Positions 26,683 through 35,236 of a stretch of DNA of 64,000 nucleotides are shown here, piece by piece. This DNA comes from Citrobacter tructae. Lineage in GTDB: Bacteria; Pseudomonadota; Gammaproteobacteria; Enterobacterales; Enterobacteriaceae. The DNA lies in NCBI RefSeq assembly GCF_004684345.1, contig NZ_CP038469.1:4712001-4776000 (forward strand), written 5' to 3'. The translations under genes were made by a program, and so were the position numbers. The notes beneath the pieces are model-generated. The model saw only the letters and a list, made by a program, of their open reading frames with translations, had not been told where the DNA came from and did no database searches. Each line of letters begins with the position of its first letter. Position 1 is the first letter of the stretch.

Positions 26683-28224
26683 ATGCAATCCTCTGTTAAT
26701 CCAAAAGAAAGCCGAACGTTCTTCGGCCATCCTTACCCGCTTGGCTCGCTGTTCTTCACTGAAATGTGGGAACGTTTTTCATTTTACGGAATCCGTCCGT
26801 TACTGATCCTGTTTATGGCGGCTACCGTTTATGACGGCGGTATGGGATTGGCACGTGAAAACGCCTCGGCGATTGTCGGTATCTTTGCCGGTACTATGTA
26901 TCTTGCTGCGCTGCCGGGGGGCTGGTTGGCGGATAACTGGCTCGGCCAACAGAAAGCGGTCTGGTATGGTTCTATTCTGATTGCGCTCGGCCATCTGTCG
27001 ATTGCGCTCTCTGCCATCATGGGTAACAACCTGTTCTTTATCGGCCTGATGTTCATCGTACTCGGCTCTGGTCTGTTTAAGACCTGTATCTCGGTTATGG
27101 TCGGCACGCTGTATAAAAAAGGCGATGCGCGCCGTGACGGCGGTTTCTCGCTGTTCTACATGGGCATCAACATCGGCTCGTTCATTGCACCGCTGATCTC
27201 CGGCTGGCTGATTAAAACGCACGGCTGGCACTGGGGGTTTGGTATCGGTGGTATCGGGATGTTGGTGGCGTTGATCATCTTCCGTATCTTTGCCGTTCCA
27301 GCGATGAAACGCTACGATAGTGAAGTCGGTTTGGATTCCACCTGGAATAACCCGGTGGTGAAGAAAAACGGTGTCGGCGCGTGGTTATTGGCACTGGCTG
27401 TGGGTGTGGCTATTGTTGTTACACTGATTGCGCAGGGCGTGATTGTTATTAACCCAGTTGCCGTTGCCAGCATGCTGGTGTACGTGATTGCGGCATCCGT
27501 CGCCCTCTACTTCATCTATCTGTTTGTCTTTGCTGGCCTGAACCGTAAAGAGCGTGCCAGGCTGCTGGTCTGCTTTATCCTGCTGGTCTCTGCTGCATTC
27601 TTCTGGTCTGCGTTTGAGCAGAAACCTACCTCGTTCAACCTGTTCGCCAACGACTACACTAACCGTATGATCGGCGATTTTGAAATTCCGGCCGTATGGT
27701 TTCAGTCGATTAACGCATTGTTTATCATCCTGCTGGCCCCGGTATTCAGCTGGGCGTGGCCAAAACTGGCGAGCATGAACATTCGCCCCAGCAGTATCAC
27801 CAAGTTTGTTATTGGCATTCTCTGTGCTGCGGCGGGCTTTGGCGTGATGATGCTGGCGGCGCAAGACGTACTGGAAAATGGTGGTGCAGGTGTTTCTCCA
27901 TTCTGGCTGGTGGGCAGTATTCTGATGCTGACGCTCGGCGAACTGTGTCTGAGTCCAATAGGCCTGGCAACCATGACATTGCTTGCACCTGAAAGAATGC
28001 GTGGTCAGATGATGGGGTTGTGGTTCTGCGCAAGCGCGCTGGGCAACCTGGCTGCAGGTCTGATTGGGGGGCATGTGAAGGCCGATCAGCTTGATATGCT
28101 GCCAGATCTGTTCGCGCGTTGCTCTATCGCGTTGCTTATCTGCGCTGCGGTACTGATCGTCCTCATTGTTCCGATTCGTCGCATGCTGGAGAATACGCAA
28201 ACTAAACCGGCAACTAGCGCCTGA
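26683..28224 (+). CDS. POT (PTR2) family proton-dependent peptide transporter
   Basis: A 513-residue inner-membrane transporter with about 14 hydrophobic segments. The POT signature ExxERF is present as Glu27-Met-Trp-Glu30-Arg31-Phe32, the proton/substrate-coupling motif, and the second family signature lies around FSLFYMGINIGSFIAPLISG. It probably imports di- or tripeptides with protons. The start at 26683 has CGGGAGAA in front; the frame is open to 26644. It is not one of the E. coli genes normally found between der and yfgJ. A 10-bp hairpin and then an oxidoreductase gene follow. Exact substrate cannot be told. Confidence 0.88.
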   Translation: MQSSVNPKESRTFFGHPYPLGSLFFTEMWERFSFYGIRPLLILFMAATVYDGGMGLARENASAIVGIFAGTMYLAALPGGWLADNWLGQQKAVWYGSILIALGHLSIALSAIMGNNLFFIGLMFIVLGSGLFKTCISVMVGTLYKKGDARRDGGFSLFYMGINIGSFIAPLISGWLIKTHGWHWGFGIGGIGMLVALIIFRIFAVPAMKRYDSEVGLDSTWNNPVVKKNGVGAWLLALAVGVAIVVTLIAQGVIVINPVAVASMLVYVIAASVALYFIYLFVFAGLNRKERARLLVCFILLVSAAFFWSAFEQKPTSFNLFANDYTNRMIGDFEIPAVWFQSINALFIILLAPVFSWAWPKLASMNIRPSSITKFVIGILCAAAGFGVMMLAAQDVLENGGAGVSPFWLVGSILMLTLGELCLSPIGLATMTLLAPERMRGQMMGLWFCASALGNLAAGLIGGHVKADQLDMLPDLFARCSIALLICAAVLIVLIVPIRRMLENTQTKPATSA

Positions 28225-28238
28225 TAACACCTCGACTG

Positions 28239-28265
28239 TGCCGGGGCAGACGTTATGCCCCGGCA
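28239..28265 (+). terminator. Perfect 10-bp hairpin between transporter and oxidoreductase
   Basis: TGCCGGGGCA and TGCCCCGGCA pair perfectly around a 7-base loop. The tract after it (ATTCATTT) is only partly T-rich, so it may attenuate rather than stop transcription into the next gene. Confidence 0.6.
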
Positions 28266-28286
28266 ATTCATTTACGAGGTGAGAAC

Positions 28287-29369
28287 ATGTTGTTAGGGTT
28301 TGTTGGGCTTGGCGCAGTGGTTGAAACGGCATACTTACCCGCAATACGACACCTTTTTGGCGAGACGGTAAGTTGCCTTGGATTTGATATACAATCCGCA
28401 AAGCAACCAGTAGGCGTGACTTGCTGTTCTTCGCTCGCTGAACTTCTTTCTCAGCCTCTTGATACTCTTTTTATCACCACGGCATCTTTGTACCATCTTG
28501 AAGTCCTTGAACAGGCGTTGACCTCATTGATCCCGCGTATCGTGGTCGAAAAACCGATTGTCGCCACGCTTCCCCAAATAGAAAAACTGAAAATGCTGCT
28601 GGCAATGTCCGGTGTGGCGTCTCGCGTGCTGGCGCTCGATCACTGGATGGCTCGTAGTGGCGTGACTCAACTGATGTTAGGCGAACTTGGCCCGCAGTGG
28701 CAGGGAGATAACTGCTATGTCGGGCTGACACCTGCCTTTGCGGATATCGTCAGAATCGAAGGCTTTTTGCAGGAGCCGAGTGGATTTAACGCCGCAGGGG
28801 AGCCTGTTGCACTCAACTTTGCTACGGGGGAGCCGGATACCCGCGAACTTCACCACCCGGATGGCGTCATTCTGGATATTGGCACACATGTGCTGGCGAT
28901 GCTGCGTGAAACAGTACGCTACCTGGGAGGAAATGATGATATGACGTTGCAGGTGGTGAGTGCAAAAGATCGTCTGGGACGTGACATCGTCGAGGGTGAC
29001 CTAATGACGGCAGAAGGTGAGGCACATCTTCAGGGGCAGATTAGCGGTATTCCACTGGCGATCTGGCTCAATAAATACGCGGGGGCAACTGGCGGGCAAA
29101 AAGGCCTACGGTTTTACCTGAGTGATGGACGCGTTATCAGCTATGACCGACGCGGTGCAGAGGATGTGCTGGAACTTATTGATGGCAGTACCGTTTTATT
29201 GTGGAGCCTTCCTGGTGCGATCTACACCCACTGCCTGGCAGAGCATATTCTGGGAGCGCAAAGCCTGTTTGAACGTAACCCAGAAGAGGTGGAACGTACG
29301 ACGCAGCGCAGACTTGAAGAAGTCGAAAACCTGCTGATGTTACAGCAACAGTTGCGTGGCCCACATTAA
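28287..29369 (+). CDS. Gfo/Idh/MocA family NAD(P)-dependent oxidoreductase
   Basis: A 360-residue protein with the family's N-terminal Rossmann domain (GFVGLGAVVETAYLP at residues 4-18) and the conserved EKP at 88-90 (RIVVEKPIVATL), followed by an alpha/beta domain with VILDIGTHVLAMLRE, the typical D-x-G-x-H element. Members oxidise or reduce sugars, inositols or related small molecules. The substrate is unknown. The start has an excellent ribosome site (GAGGTGAGAAC). It lies 62 bp after the peptide transporter on the same strand, so the two may act in one pathway, but nothing in the sequence proves that. Confidence 0.85.
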   Translation: MLLGFVGLGAVVETAYLPAIRHLFGETVSCLGFDIQSAKQPVGVTCCSSLAELLSQPLDTLFITTASLYHLEVLEQALTSLIPRIVVEKPIVATLPQIEKLKMLLAMSGVASRVLALDHWMARSGVTQLMLGELGPQWQGDNCYVGLTPAFADIVRIEGFLQEPSGFNAAGEPVALNFATGEPDTRELHHPDGVILDIGTHVLAMLRETVRYLGGNDDMTLQVVSAKDRLGRDIVEGDLMTAEGEAHLQGQISGIPLAIWLNKYAGATGGQKGLRFYLSDGRVISYDRRGAEDVLELIDGSTVLLWSLPGAIYTHCLAEHILGAQSLFERNPEEVERTTQRRLEEVENLLMLQQQLRGPH

Positions 29370-29421
29370 GCGCATCGTGTTAAAATTGAAGCAGTATAAA
29401 ATTCCCTGAACAGGAGTCACC

Positions 29422-29637
29422 ATGTCGATTATCTGCCCGGATTGCCATGCACAACTAGTGCCACAAAACGGAGTGGCGCACTGTGAGAGTTGCAACAAAG
29501 ATGTTCCGCTTGAAGCGCGCTGCCCGGAGTGTCATCAGCTACTCCAGGTGTTAAAAGCCTGCGGTGCGGTGGATTATTTCTGCCAAAACGGCCATGGGAT
29601 GATTTCTAAAAAGCGAGTGAAGTTTGTGCCGATTTAA
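29422..29637 (+). CDS. yfgJ: Small zinc-ribbon protein YfgJ
   Basis: A 71-residue protein built from cysteine pairs typical of a double zinc ribbon: Cys5/Cys8, Cys21/Cys24, Cys34/Cys37 and Cys54 with His57/His58. Function is unknown. A good ribosome site (CAGGAGTCACC) precedes the ATG. Its stop overlaps the xseA stop by four bases tail to tail. Confidence 0.93.
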   Translation: MSIICPDCHAQLVPQNGVAHCESCNKDVPLEARCPECHQLLQVLKACGAVDYFCQNGHGMISKKRVKFVPI

Positions 29638-31007
29638 TCCGGTTTTTTCTTCCGCGTTTTTTTCGCGGGCGTTACGCCTTTCACTTCGCTCTCTACCCAG
29701 CCGTCCGCCAGCCGAGTAGTGAGCATATCACCGGCTTTTACTTGTTTGGTCTGCTTCAGCACTTTACCACCAGTTACGCTGGTGACGCTGTATCCGCGCG
29801 CCAGCGTGGAGAGTGGGCTCACGGCTTCAAGATGCGTCACCGCATTGCCAAAGCGCTGGCGGGTGGTGCTAAGACGGGCGCGCACGTTTTCCGCCAGACG
29901 ATATTCCAGTTGCTGAATACGGGTTTGCGCACGGTAAATTCGTGGTTGTGGGTTTTGGTGGTTCAGTCTTTGAATAATGCGCTGCTGGTACGACACTGTA
30001 CGCTTAAGCTGATTCTCCAACGCAAAACGCATACGTTTTTGCAGGCGTTCCAGTGCGGTCTGCTGGCGTACCAGGCGTAGCTGTGGATGCTGCTGCTGTA
30101 AGCGGTGATGAATCTGTGTAAAGCGACGGGTACGGTTGGCGAGAAAATAATCCATCGCCATTTCCAGACGCTGCTGACCATTCTGAATCTGACGCAGCAG
30201 TTCCTGCTGGTTACGACTGACAATTTCCGCCGCTGCTGATGGCGTAGGTGCGCGCAGGTCGCCGACAAAATCGGCAATGGTGACGTCGGTTTCATGGCCG
30301 ACCGCGCTGACAACCGGAATGCGGCTGGCAAAAATTGCCCGCGCAACCCGCTCGTCGTTAAAGCTCCACAAATCTTCCAGTGAGCCGCCGCCGCGCCCAA
30401 CGATTAACACGTCACACTCGTTGCGGGCATTCGCCAGCTTAATGGCGCGAACGATTTGCCCTGGCGCATCGTCACCCTGTACCGCGGTCGGGTAAATAAT
30501 GACTGGCAGCGAGGGATCTCGACGTTTGAGGACGTGGAGAATATCGTGCAGCGCAGCTCCGGTTTTCGAAGTGATCACCCCGACGCAGTGGGCCGGAGAG
30601 GGAAGTGGTTGCTTGAACTGCTGATCGAACAGCCCTTCAGCCTGTAGAGTTGCCTTCAGCTGTTCATACTTCTGCTGCAACAGACCTTCACCTGCAGGCT
30701 GCATACTCTCAACGATGATTTGATAATCACCGCGCGGCTCATACAACGTAATATTGGCGCGCACCAGCACCTGCTGCCCATGCTGAGGCCTGAAGGTCAC
30801 GCGACGGTTGCTGTTGCGAAACATCGCGCAGCGTACCTGAGCGGTATCGTCTTTTAAGGTGAAATACCAGTGACCGGAAGACGGCTGGGTAAAGTTAGAA
30901 ATCTCGCCGCTGATCCACACCTGTCCCATCTCTTGTTCTAACAACAGACGAACGGCCTGATTAAGGCGGCTTACGGTAAAAATTGAAGAGGTCTGAGAGG
31001 ATAACAT
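29634..31007 (-). CDS. xseA: Exodeoxyribonuclease VII large subunit
   Basis: A 457-residue catalytic subunit that, with XseB (not in the window), degrades single-stranded DNA to short oligonucleotides. The N-terminal OB fold (about 10-100, VWISGEISNFTQPSSGHWYF) binds DNA; the catalytic domain carries VIVGRGGGSLEDLWSFNDE, and a long coiled coil (about 260-400) binds the small subunits. It ends in a basic tail (PAKKTRKKKPD). It is divergent from guaB, and its start codon overlaps a CRP-like site. Confidence 0.97.
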   Translation of the reverse strand: MLSSQTSSIFTVSRLNQAVRLLLEQEMGQVWISGEISNFTQPSSGHWYFTLKDDTAQVRCAMFRNSNRRVTFRPQHGQQVLVRANITLYEPRGDYQIIVESMQPAGEGLLQQKYEQLKATLQAEGLFDQQFKQPLPSPAHCVGVITSKTGAALHDILHVLKRRDPSLPVIIYPTAVQGDDAPGQIVRAIKLANARNECDVLIVGRGGGSLEDLWSFNDERVARAIFASRIPVVSAVGHETDVTIADFVGDLRAPTPSAAAEIVSRNQQELLRQIQNGQQRLEMAMDYFLANRTRRFTQIHHRLQQQHPQLRLVRQQTALERLQKRMRFALENQLKRTVSYQQRIIQRLNHQNPQPRIYRAQTRIQQLEYRLAENVRARLSTTRQRFGNAVTHLEAVSPLSTLARGYSVTSVTGGKVLKQTKQVKAGDMLTTRLADGWVESEVKGVTPAKKTRKKKPD

Positions 31008-31022
31008 GTGAGCGGGATCAAA
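31007..31022. promoter_or_regulatory. CRP-like site upstream of guaB, overlapping the xseA start
   Basis: TGTGAGCGGGATCAAA fits TGTGA-N6-TCACA at eight of ten positions. Its centre (31014.5) lies 117.5 bp upstream of the guaB start point predicted from the -10 box. The E. coli guaB promoter is known to have a down-regulating CRP site at about that distance, so the placement appears conserved. Confidence 0.65.
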
Positions 31023-31096
31023 TTCTAAATCAGCAGGTTATTCAATCGATAGTAACCCGCCCACAGGGGATCGCAAGGTTTTTTTGCAAAAAAGTG

Positions 31097-31125
31097 TGGA
31101 TGCAATCGGTTACGCTCTGTATAAT
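31097..31125 (+). promoter_or_regulatory. guaBA promoter with overlapping PurR operator
   Basis: TATAAT at 31120-31125 is a perfect -10 box; the -35 (TGGATG, 31097-31102) is poor. ATGCAATCGGTTACGC at 31100-31115 matches the PurR palindrome (ACGCAAACGTTTGCGT type) in its core and fills the spacer, so bound PurR would block RNA polymerase. The predicted start is near 31132, leaving a leader of about 37 nt. Confidence 0.8.
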
Positions 31126-31168
31126 GCCACGGCAATATTTATTAACCAATCTGGTCGAGATATTGCCC

Positions 31169-32635
31169 ATGCTACGTATTGCCAAAGAAGCCCTGACGTT
31201 TGACGACGTCCTCCTCGTTCCCGCTCATTCTACCGTTCTGCCGAATACTGCTGATCTCAGCACGCAGTTGACGAAAACTATTCGTCTGAACATTCCTATG
31301 CTCTCCGCAGCGATGGATACTGTGACTGAAGCGCGCCTTGCAATTGCTCTGGCACAGGAAGGCGGCATCGGTTTTATCCACAAAAACATGTCCATCGAGC
31401 GCCAGGCAGAAGAAGTTCGCCGCGTGAAAAAACACGAATCTGGCGTGGTTACTGACCCACAGACTGTGCTGCCTACCACGACCCTGCGTGAAGTGAAAGA
31501 ACTGACCGAGCGTAACGGTTTTGCGGGCTACCCGGTTGTTACCGAAGATAACGAACTGGTGGGTATCATCACCGGTCGTGACGTGCGTTTTGTGACCGAC
31601 CTCAGCCAACCCGTCAGTGTGTACATGACACCGAAAGAGCGTCTGGTCACGGTACGTGAAGGCGAAGCGCGTGATGTTGTGCTGGCAAAAATGCACGAAA
31701 AACGCGTTGAGAAAGCACTGGTTGTTGATAACGGCTTCCATCTGCGCGGCATGATCACCGTAAAAGACTTCCAGAAAGCTGAACGTAAACCTAACGCCTG
31801 TAAAGACGAGCATGGCCGTCTGCGTGTCGGTGCTGCAGTCGGCGCGGGTGCGGGTAACGAAGAGCGTGTTGATGCGCTGGTTGCCGCAGGCGTTGACGTG
31901 TTACTGATTGACTCCTCTCACGGCCACTCTGAAGGCGTATTGCAGCGTATCCGTGAAACCCGTGCGAAATACCCGGATCTGCAAATTATCGGCGGTAACG
32001 TTGCGACGGGCGCAGGCGCTCGTGCGCTGGCTGAAGCTGGTTGCAGCGCGGTGAAAGTGGGTATCGGCCCAGGTTCTATTTGTACGACTCGTATCGTGAC
32101 CGGCGTGGGTGTTCCGCAGATCACCGCCGTTTCCGACGCGGTTGAAGCGCTGGAAGGTACTGGTATTCCGGTTATCGCTGACGGCGGTATCCGTTTCTCT
32201 GGCGATATCGCAAAAGCGATTGCGGCAGGCGCGGCAGCGGTAATGGTGGGCTCTATGCTGGCCGGAACCGAAGAATCTCCGGGTGAAATTGAACTCTACC
32301 AGGGCCGTTCTTACAAATCCTACCGCGGTATGGGCTCTCTGGGCGCGATGTCCAAAGGCTCTTCTGACCGTTACTTCCAGAGCGATAACGCTGCTGACAA
32401 ACTGGTACCGGAAGGTATCGAAGGTCGCGTTGCCTATAAAGGCCGCCTGAAAGAGATTATTCACCAGCAGATGGGTGGCCTGCGCTCCTGTATGGGTCTG
32501 ACCGGCTGTGGTACTATCGACGCGCTGCGAACGAAAGCAGAGTTTGTACGCATCAGCGGTGCGGGTATTCAGGAAAGTCACGTTCACGACGTGACCATCA
32601 CCAAAGAGTCCCCTAACTACCGTATGGGCTCCTGA
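31169..32635 (+). CDS. guaB: IMP dehydrogenase
   Basis: A 488-residue enzyme that oxidises IMP to XMP with NAD, the first committed step to GMP. The TIM barrel carries the catalytic cysteine loop GSICTT and the flap motif; two CBS domains (about 95-205) are inserted after the first part of the barrel and regulate activity. The start at 31169 (MLRIAKEALTFDDVLL) is the family start; the open frame reaching 30983 covers the promoter and antisense xseA and is not coding. guaA follows after 64 bp. Confidence 0.98.
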   Translation: MLRIAKEALTFDDVLLVPAHSTVLPNTADLSTQLTKTIRLNIPMLSAAMDTVTEARLAIALAQEGGIGFIHKNMSIERQAEEVRRVKKHESGVVTDPQTVLPTTTLREVKELTERNGFAGYPVVTEDNELVGIITGRDVRFVTDLSQPVSVYMTPKERLVTVREGEARDVVLAKMHEKRVEKALVVDNGFHLRGMITVKDFQKAERKPNACKDEHGRLRVGAAVGAGAGNEERVDALVAAGVDVLLIDSSHGHSEGVLQRIRETRAKYPDLQIIGGNVATGAGARALAEAGCSAVKVGIGPGSICTTRIVTGVGVPQITAVSDAVEALEGTGIPVIADGGIRFSGDIAKAIAAGAAAVMVGSMLAGTEESPGEIELYQGRSYKSYRGMGSLGAMSKGSSDRYFQSDNAADKLVPEGIEGRVAYKGRLKEIIHQQMGGLRSCMGLTGCGTIDALRTKAEFVRISGAGIQESHVHDVTITKESPNYRMGS

Positions 32636-32645
32636 TCAGTTTCCG

Positions 32646-32667
32646 CGCCCGGCTCCTATGCCGGGCG
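32646..32667 (+). terminator. Hairpin between guaB and guaA
   Basis: CGCCCGGC and GCCGGGCG form a perfect 8-bp stem around TCCTAT. No T run follows except GAATTTGTTT, so it more likely sets guaB/guaA mRNA ratios than ends transcription. Confidence 0.55.
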
Positions 32668-32699
32668 AATTTGTTTCACTTGCCTCGGAATTAGCGTCA

Positions 32700-34277
32700 A
32701 TGACAGACAATATTCATAAACATCGCATTCTCATCCTCGATTTCGGTTCGCAGTACACTCAACTGGTGGCACGTCGCGTACGTGAGCTGGGCGTCTACTG
32801 TGAGCTGTGGGCATGGGATGTTACGGAAGCACAAATTCGCGAATTCAACCCAAGCGGTATTATTCTTTCCGGCGGTCCGGAAAGCACTACCGAAGCTAAC
32901 AGCCCGCGAGCACCAGAGTACGTATTCAATGCTGGTGTCCCTGTATTCGGTGTCTGTTACGGTATGCAGACTATGGCGATGCAGCTGGGTGGCCATGTGG
33001 AAGGGTCTCACGAGCGTGAATTCGGCTATGCACAGGTAGAAGTTCAGACCGACAGCGCGCTGATCCGTGGCATCGAAGATTCACTGACAGCAGACGGTAA
33101 ACCGCTGCTGGATGTTTGGATGAGTCATGGTGACAAAGTCACCGCCATTCCGGAAGGTTTCGTCACCGTTGCCAGCACCGAAAGCTGCCCGTTTGCCATT
33201 ATGGCGCACGAAGAAAAACGTTTCTACGGTGTACAGTTCCACCCGGAAGTGACCCACACCCGTCAGGGGTTGCGTATGCTGGAGCGCTTTGTGCGTGACA
33301 TCTGCCAGTGTGAAGCCCTGTGGACGCCGGCAAAAATCATTGACGACGCTGTGGAGCGTATCCGTCAACAGGTTGGCGACGACAAAGTGATCCTCGGTCT
33401 GTCCGGCGGCGTTGACTCCTCCGTAACCGCCATGCTGCTGCATCGTGCTATCGGTAAAAACCTGACCTGCGTATTCGTTGATAACGGTCTGCTGCGCCTT
33501 AATGAAGCTGATCAGGTTATGGATATGTTCGGTGACCACTTCGGTTTGAACATCATTCACGTTAAAGGCGAGCAGCGTTTCCTGGACGCGCTGAAAGGCG
33601 AGAACGATCCGGAAGCCAAACGTAAAATTATCGGTCGCGTGTTCGTTGAAGTTTTCGACGAAGAAGCGCTGAAACTGCAAGACGTGAAGTGGCTGGCGCA
33701 GGGCACTATCTACCCGGACGTGATCGAATCTGCAGCTTCTGCCACCGGTAAAGCACACGTCATCAAATCTCACCACAACGTCGGCGGCCTGCCGAAAGAG
33801 ATGAAGATGGGTCTTGTTGAACCGCTGCGTGAGCTGTTCAAAGACGAAGTGCGTAAAATTGGCCTGGAGCTGGGCCTGCCGTACGACATGCTGTACCGTC
33901 ACCCGTTCCCGGGACCAGGTCTGGGCGTACGTGTGCTGGGCGAAGTGAAGAAAGAGTACTGCGACCTGCTGCGTCGTGCTGACGCTATCTTTATCGAAGA
34001 ACTGCACAAAGCCGACCTGTACAACAAAGTGAGCCAGGCGTTCACCGTGTTCCTGCCGGTTCGTTCTGTTGGCGTGATGGGCGATGGCCGTAAGTACGAC
34101 TGGGTGGTTTCCCTGCGTGCTGTCGAAACCATCGACTTTATGACTGCCCACTGGGCGCACCTGCCGTATGACTTCCTGGGCCGCGTGTCCAACCGCATCA
34201 TCAACGAAGTGAACGGTATTTCCCGCGTGGTGTATGACATCAGCGGTAAGCCGCCAGCAACGATTGAGTGGGAATAA
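32700..34277 (+). CDS. guaA: GMP synthase (glutamine-hydrolysing)
   Basis: A 525-residue enzyme that converts XMP to GMP using glutamine and ATP. The N-terminal class I amidotransferase domain (about 9-200) has the nucleophile cysteine in GVCYGMQ and its His/Glu partners in FHPEVTHT; the ATP-pyrophosphatase domain has the P-loop LSGGVDSS, and the C-terminal dimerisation domain ends PPATIEWE. The start at 32700 (MTDNIHKHRILILDFGSQY) is the family start. Second gene of the guaBA operon; a strong terminator follows. Confidence 0.98.
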   Translation: MTDNIHKHRILILDFGSQYTQLVARRVRELGVYCELWAWDVTEAQIREFNPSGIILSGGPESTTEANSPRAPEYVFNAGVPVFGVCYGMQTMAMQLGGHVEGSHEREFGYAQVEVQTDSALIRGIEDSLTADGKPLLDVWMSHGDKVTAIPEGFVTVASTESCPFAIMAHEEKRFYGVQFHPEVTHTRQGLRMLERFVRDICQCEALWTPAKIIDDAVERIRQQVGDDKVILGLSGGVDSSVTAMLLHRAIGKNLTCVFVDNGLLRLNEADQVMDMFGDHFGLNIIHVKGEQRFLDALKGENDPEAKRKIIGRVFVEVFDEEALKLQDVKWLAQGTIYPDVIESAASATGKAHVIKSHHNVGGLPKEMKMGLVEPLRELFKDEVRKIGLELGLPYDMLYRHPFPGPGLGVRVLGEVKKEYCDLLRRADAIFIEELHKADLYNKVSQAFTVFLPVRSVGVMGDGRKYDWVVSLRAVETIDFMTAHWAHLPYDFLGRVSNRIINEVNGISRVVYDISGKPPATIEWE

Positions 34278-34318
34278 CTGTATTTCCTTTCGCCTGATTT
34301 TCCGTAGGTAAATTGTTC

Positions 34319-34351
34319 AAAAACCCCCTGTTTTTACAGAGGGTTTTTTAT
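34319..34351 (+). terminator. Intrinsic terminator after guaA
   Basis: An A-rich arm with ACCCCCTG pairs with CAGAGGGT across a T-rich loop and is followed by TTTTTTATTTTT. It closes the guaBA operon. Confidence 0.85.
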
Positions 34352-34824
34352 TTTTGCAGTCAATTGACCCGTTGTTGCCACGACGCTTACCAATGTGCTC
34401 ATCCTGCGTGATGATATGATTAATGGTGTATTTCATATTCGCCAAAGATCACATCCTATTTTAGAAAAAGCATAAAATCCTGTTGAATATAAAAATAGCA
34501 AAAGGGTTATATAATCCTTTAAGTACATGTTAAATATAAATGTACGCCCTATTGATATTAATTAAATAATATCGGTTAGCGGCTATTTGAGCATTGTTTG
34601 TGTTTTTTATGTCCAATAAACAGAAACATAGAACATCAGTGTGAATCGTGGATCGACAAGAGAGTGTCATTGTGAAGAAGAACGATTTGCTGGGAAGTAA
34701 CGTGTAGGGTTATAAAAATAGTGAGAGGAAGGGACATAAATCCCTTACCGGATGGTTAAATGTCATACGATTAGCCATCCGGTAAGGAATCTTGAAGCTC
34801 AGGCATCCAAAGTGCTGCGAGCGA
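34352..34824. other. AT-rich intergenic region after guaA, no gene seen
   Basis: About 470 bp separate the guaA terminator from the yfgG stop. Base composition is clearly more AT-rich than its neighbours, especially 34430-34720. I see no credible coding frame: the longest one here, on the minus strand, runs into yfgG antisense and has no family-like sequence. E. coli carries yfgI and yfgH at this position; both are absent. The only structured element is a long inverted repeat at 34743-34787. Confidence 0.7.
34743..34787. repeat. 17-bp inverted repeat downstream of yfgG
   Basis: The arm CCTTACCGGATGGTTAA (34743-34759) pairs with TTAGCCATCCGGTAAGG (34771-34787), with one G-T type mismatch and an 11-base loop. 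The CCGGAT core resembles a REP element. It lies just beyond the yfgG stop, so it may stabilise or end that transcript. Confidence 0.7.
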
Positions 34825-35028
34825 TTAACGTTGGTCAGTTTGTGCAGGGGAAGTCTGTTGCAAAAGACTGCTCTGTTGGGATTCTTTCTTGTCCTGGTGG
34901 TGGTGCCACGCACCAATAGCAGAGTAGACGAAACGTCCAAAGAAGAAGAGAAAGCTGATAAGCAGTACGATCCGAATCATGCGACTGTTAAATCGGTGTC
35001 GTTTTCGTAGGCTAGTAACCTGGCTCAC
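34825..35028 (-). CDS. yfgG: Small membrane protein YfgG
   Basis: A 67-residue protein with a basic N-terminus (LRKRHRFNSR), one transmembrane segment (about 17-37, IRIVLLISFLFFFGRFVYSA) and a polar Gln/Ser-rich tail. E. coli YfgG (63 residues) has been tied to nickel/cobalt stress. The start is set at GTG 35028, which has AAGGAA seven bases upstream and reproduces the conserved SQxTSxRKRHRFN start; the frame is open 18 codons further but without a ribosome site. Divergent from yfgF. Confidence 0.88.
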   Translation of the reverse strand: MSQVTSLRKRHRFNSRMIRIVLLISFLFFFGRFVYSAIGAWHHHQDKKESQQSSLLQQTSPAQTDQR

Positions 35029-35043
35029 AAAGGGTTCCTTCAA

Positions 35044-35082
35044 GTGTGCCCAACGATGGGCGATGATTACATTAAGGCACAC
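35044..35082 (-). promoter_or_regulatory. Stem-loop in the yfgG leader
   Basis: GTGTGCC (35044-35050) and GGCACAC (35076-35082) pair across a 25-base loop, 16 bp upstream of the yfgG start codon. In the yfgG mRNA this would form a hairpin next to the ribosome site. A regulatory role is only inferred. Confidence 0.35.
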
Positions 35083-35236
35083 TGTGAGGGAATGGTCAAT
35101 TCATCATTATGTAAAAATGCATCAGTTGTTTTATCTTCTTATGTTATGAAAGATAATTTTATTATTTGCATTAATAATGGGTTAACGATAACAAAAGAGA
35201 AAAAAGGTAATAAATGATTAATGAGTAATATTTTTC

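Noticed and set aside
27385..28401. 338-codon antisense frame over the POT transporter and oxidoreductase
   Set aside because: His/Gln/Arg-rich composition typical of reverse-strand shadow of membrane-protein codons; no start signals.
33081..34160. 359-codon open frame antisense to guaA
   Set aside because: Shadow of the guaA codon pattern; no ribosome site or recognisable domains.
34710..34940. 76-codon minus-strand frame overlapping yfgG
   Set aside because: Different frame from yfgG and includes the inverted repeat; no ribosome site or family similarity.
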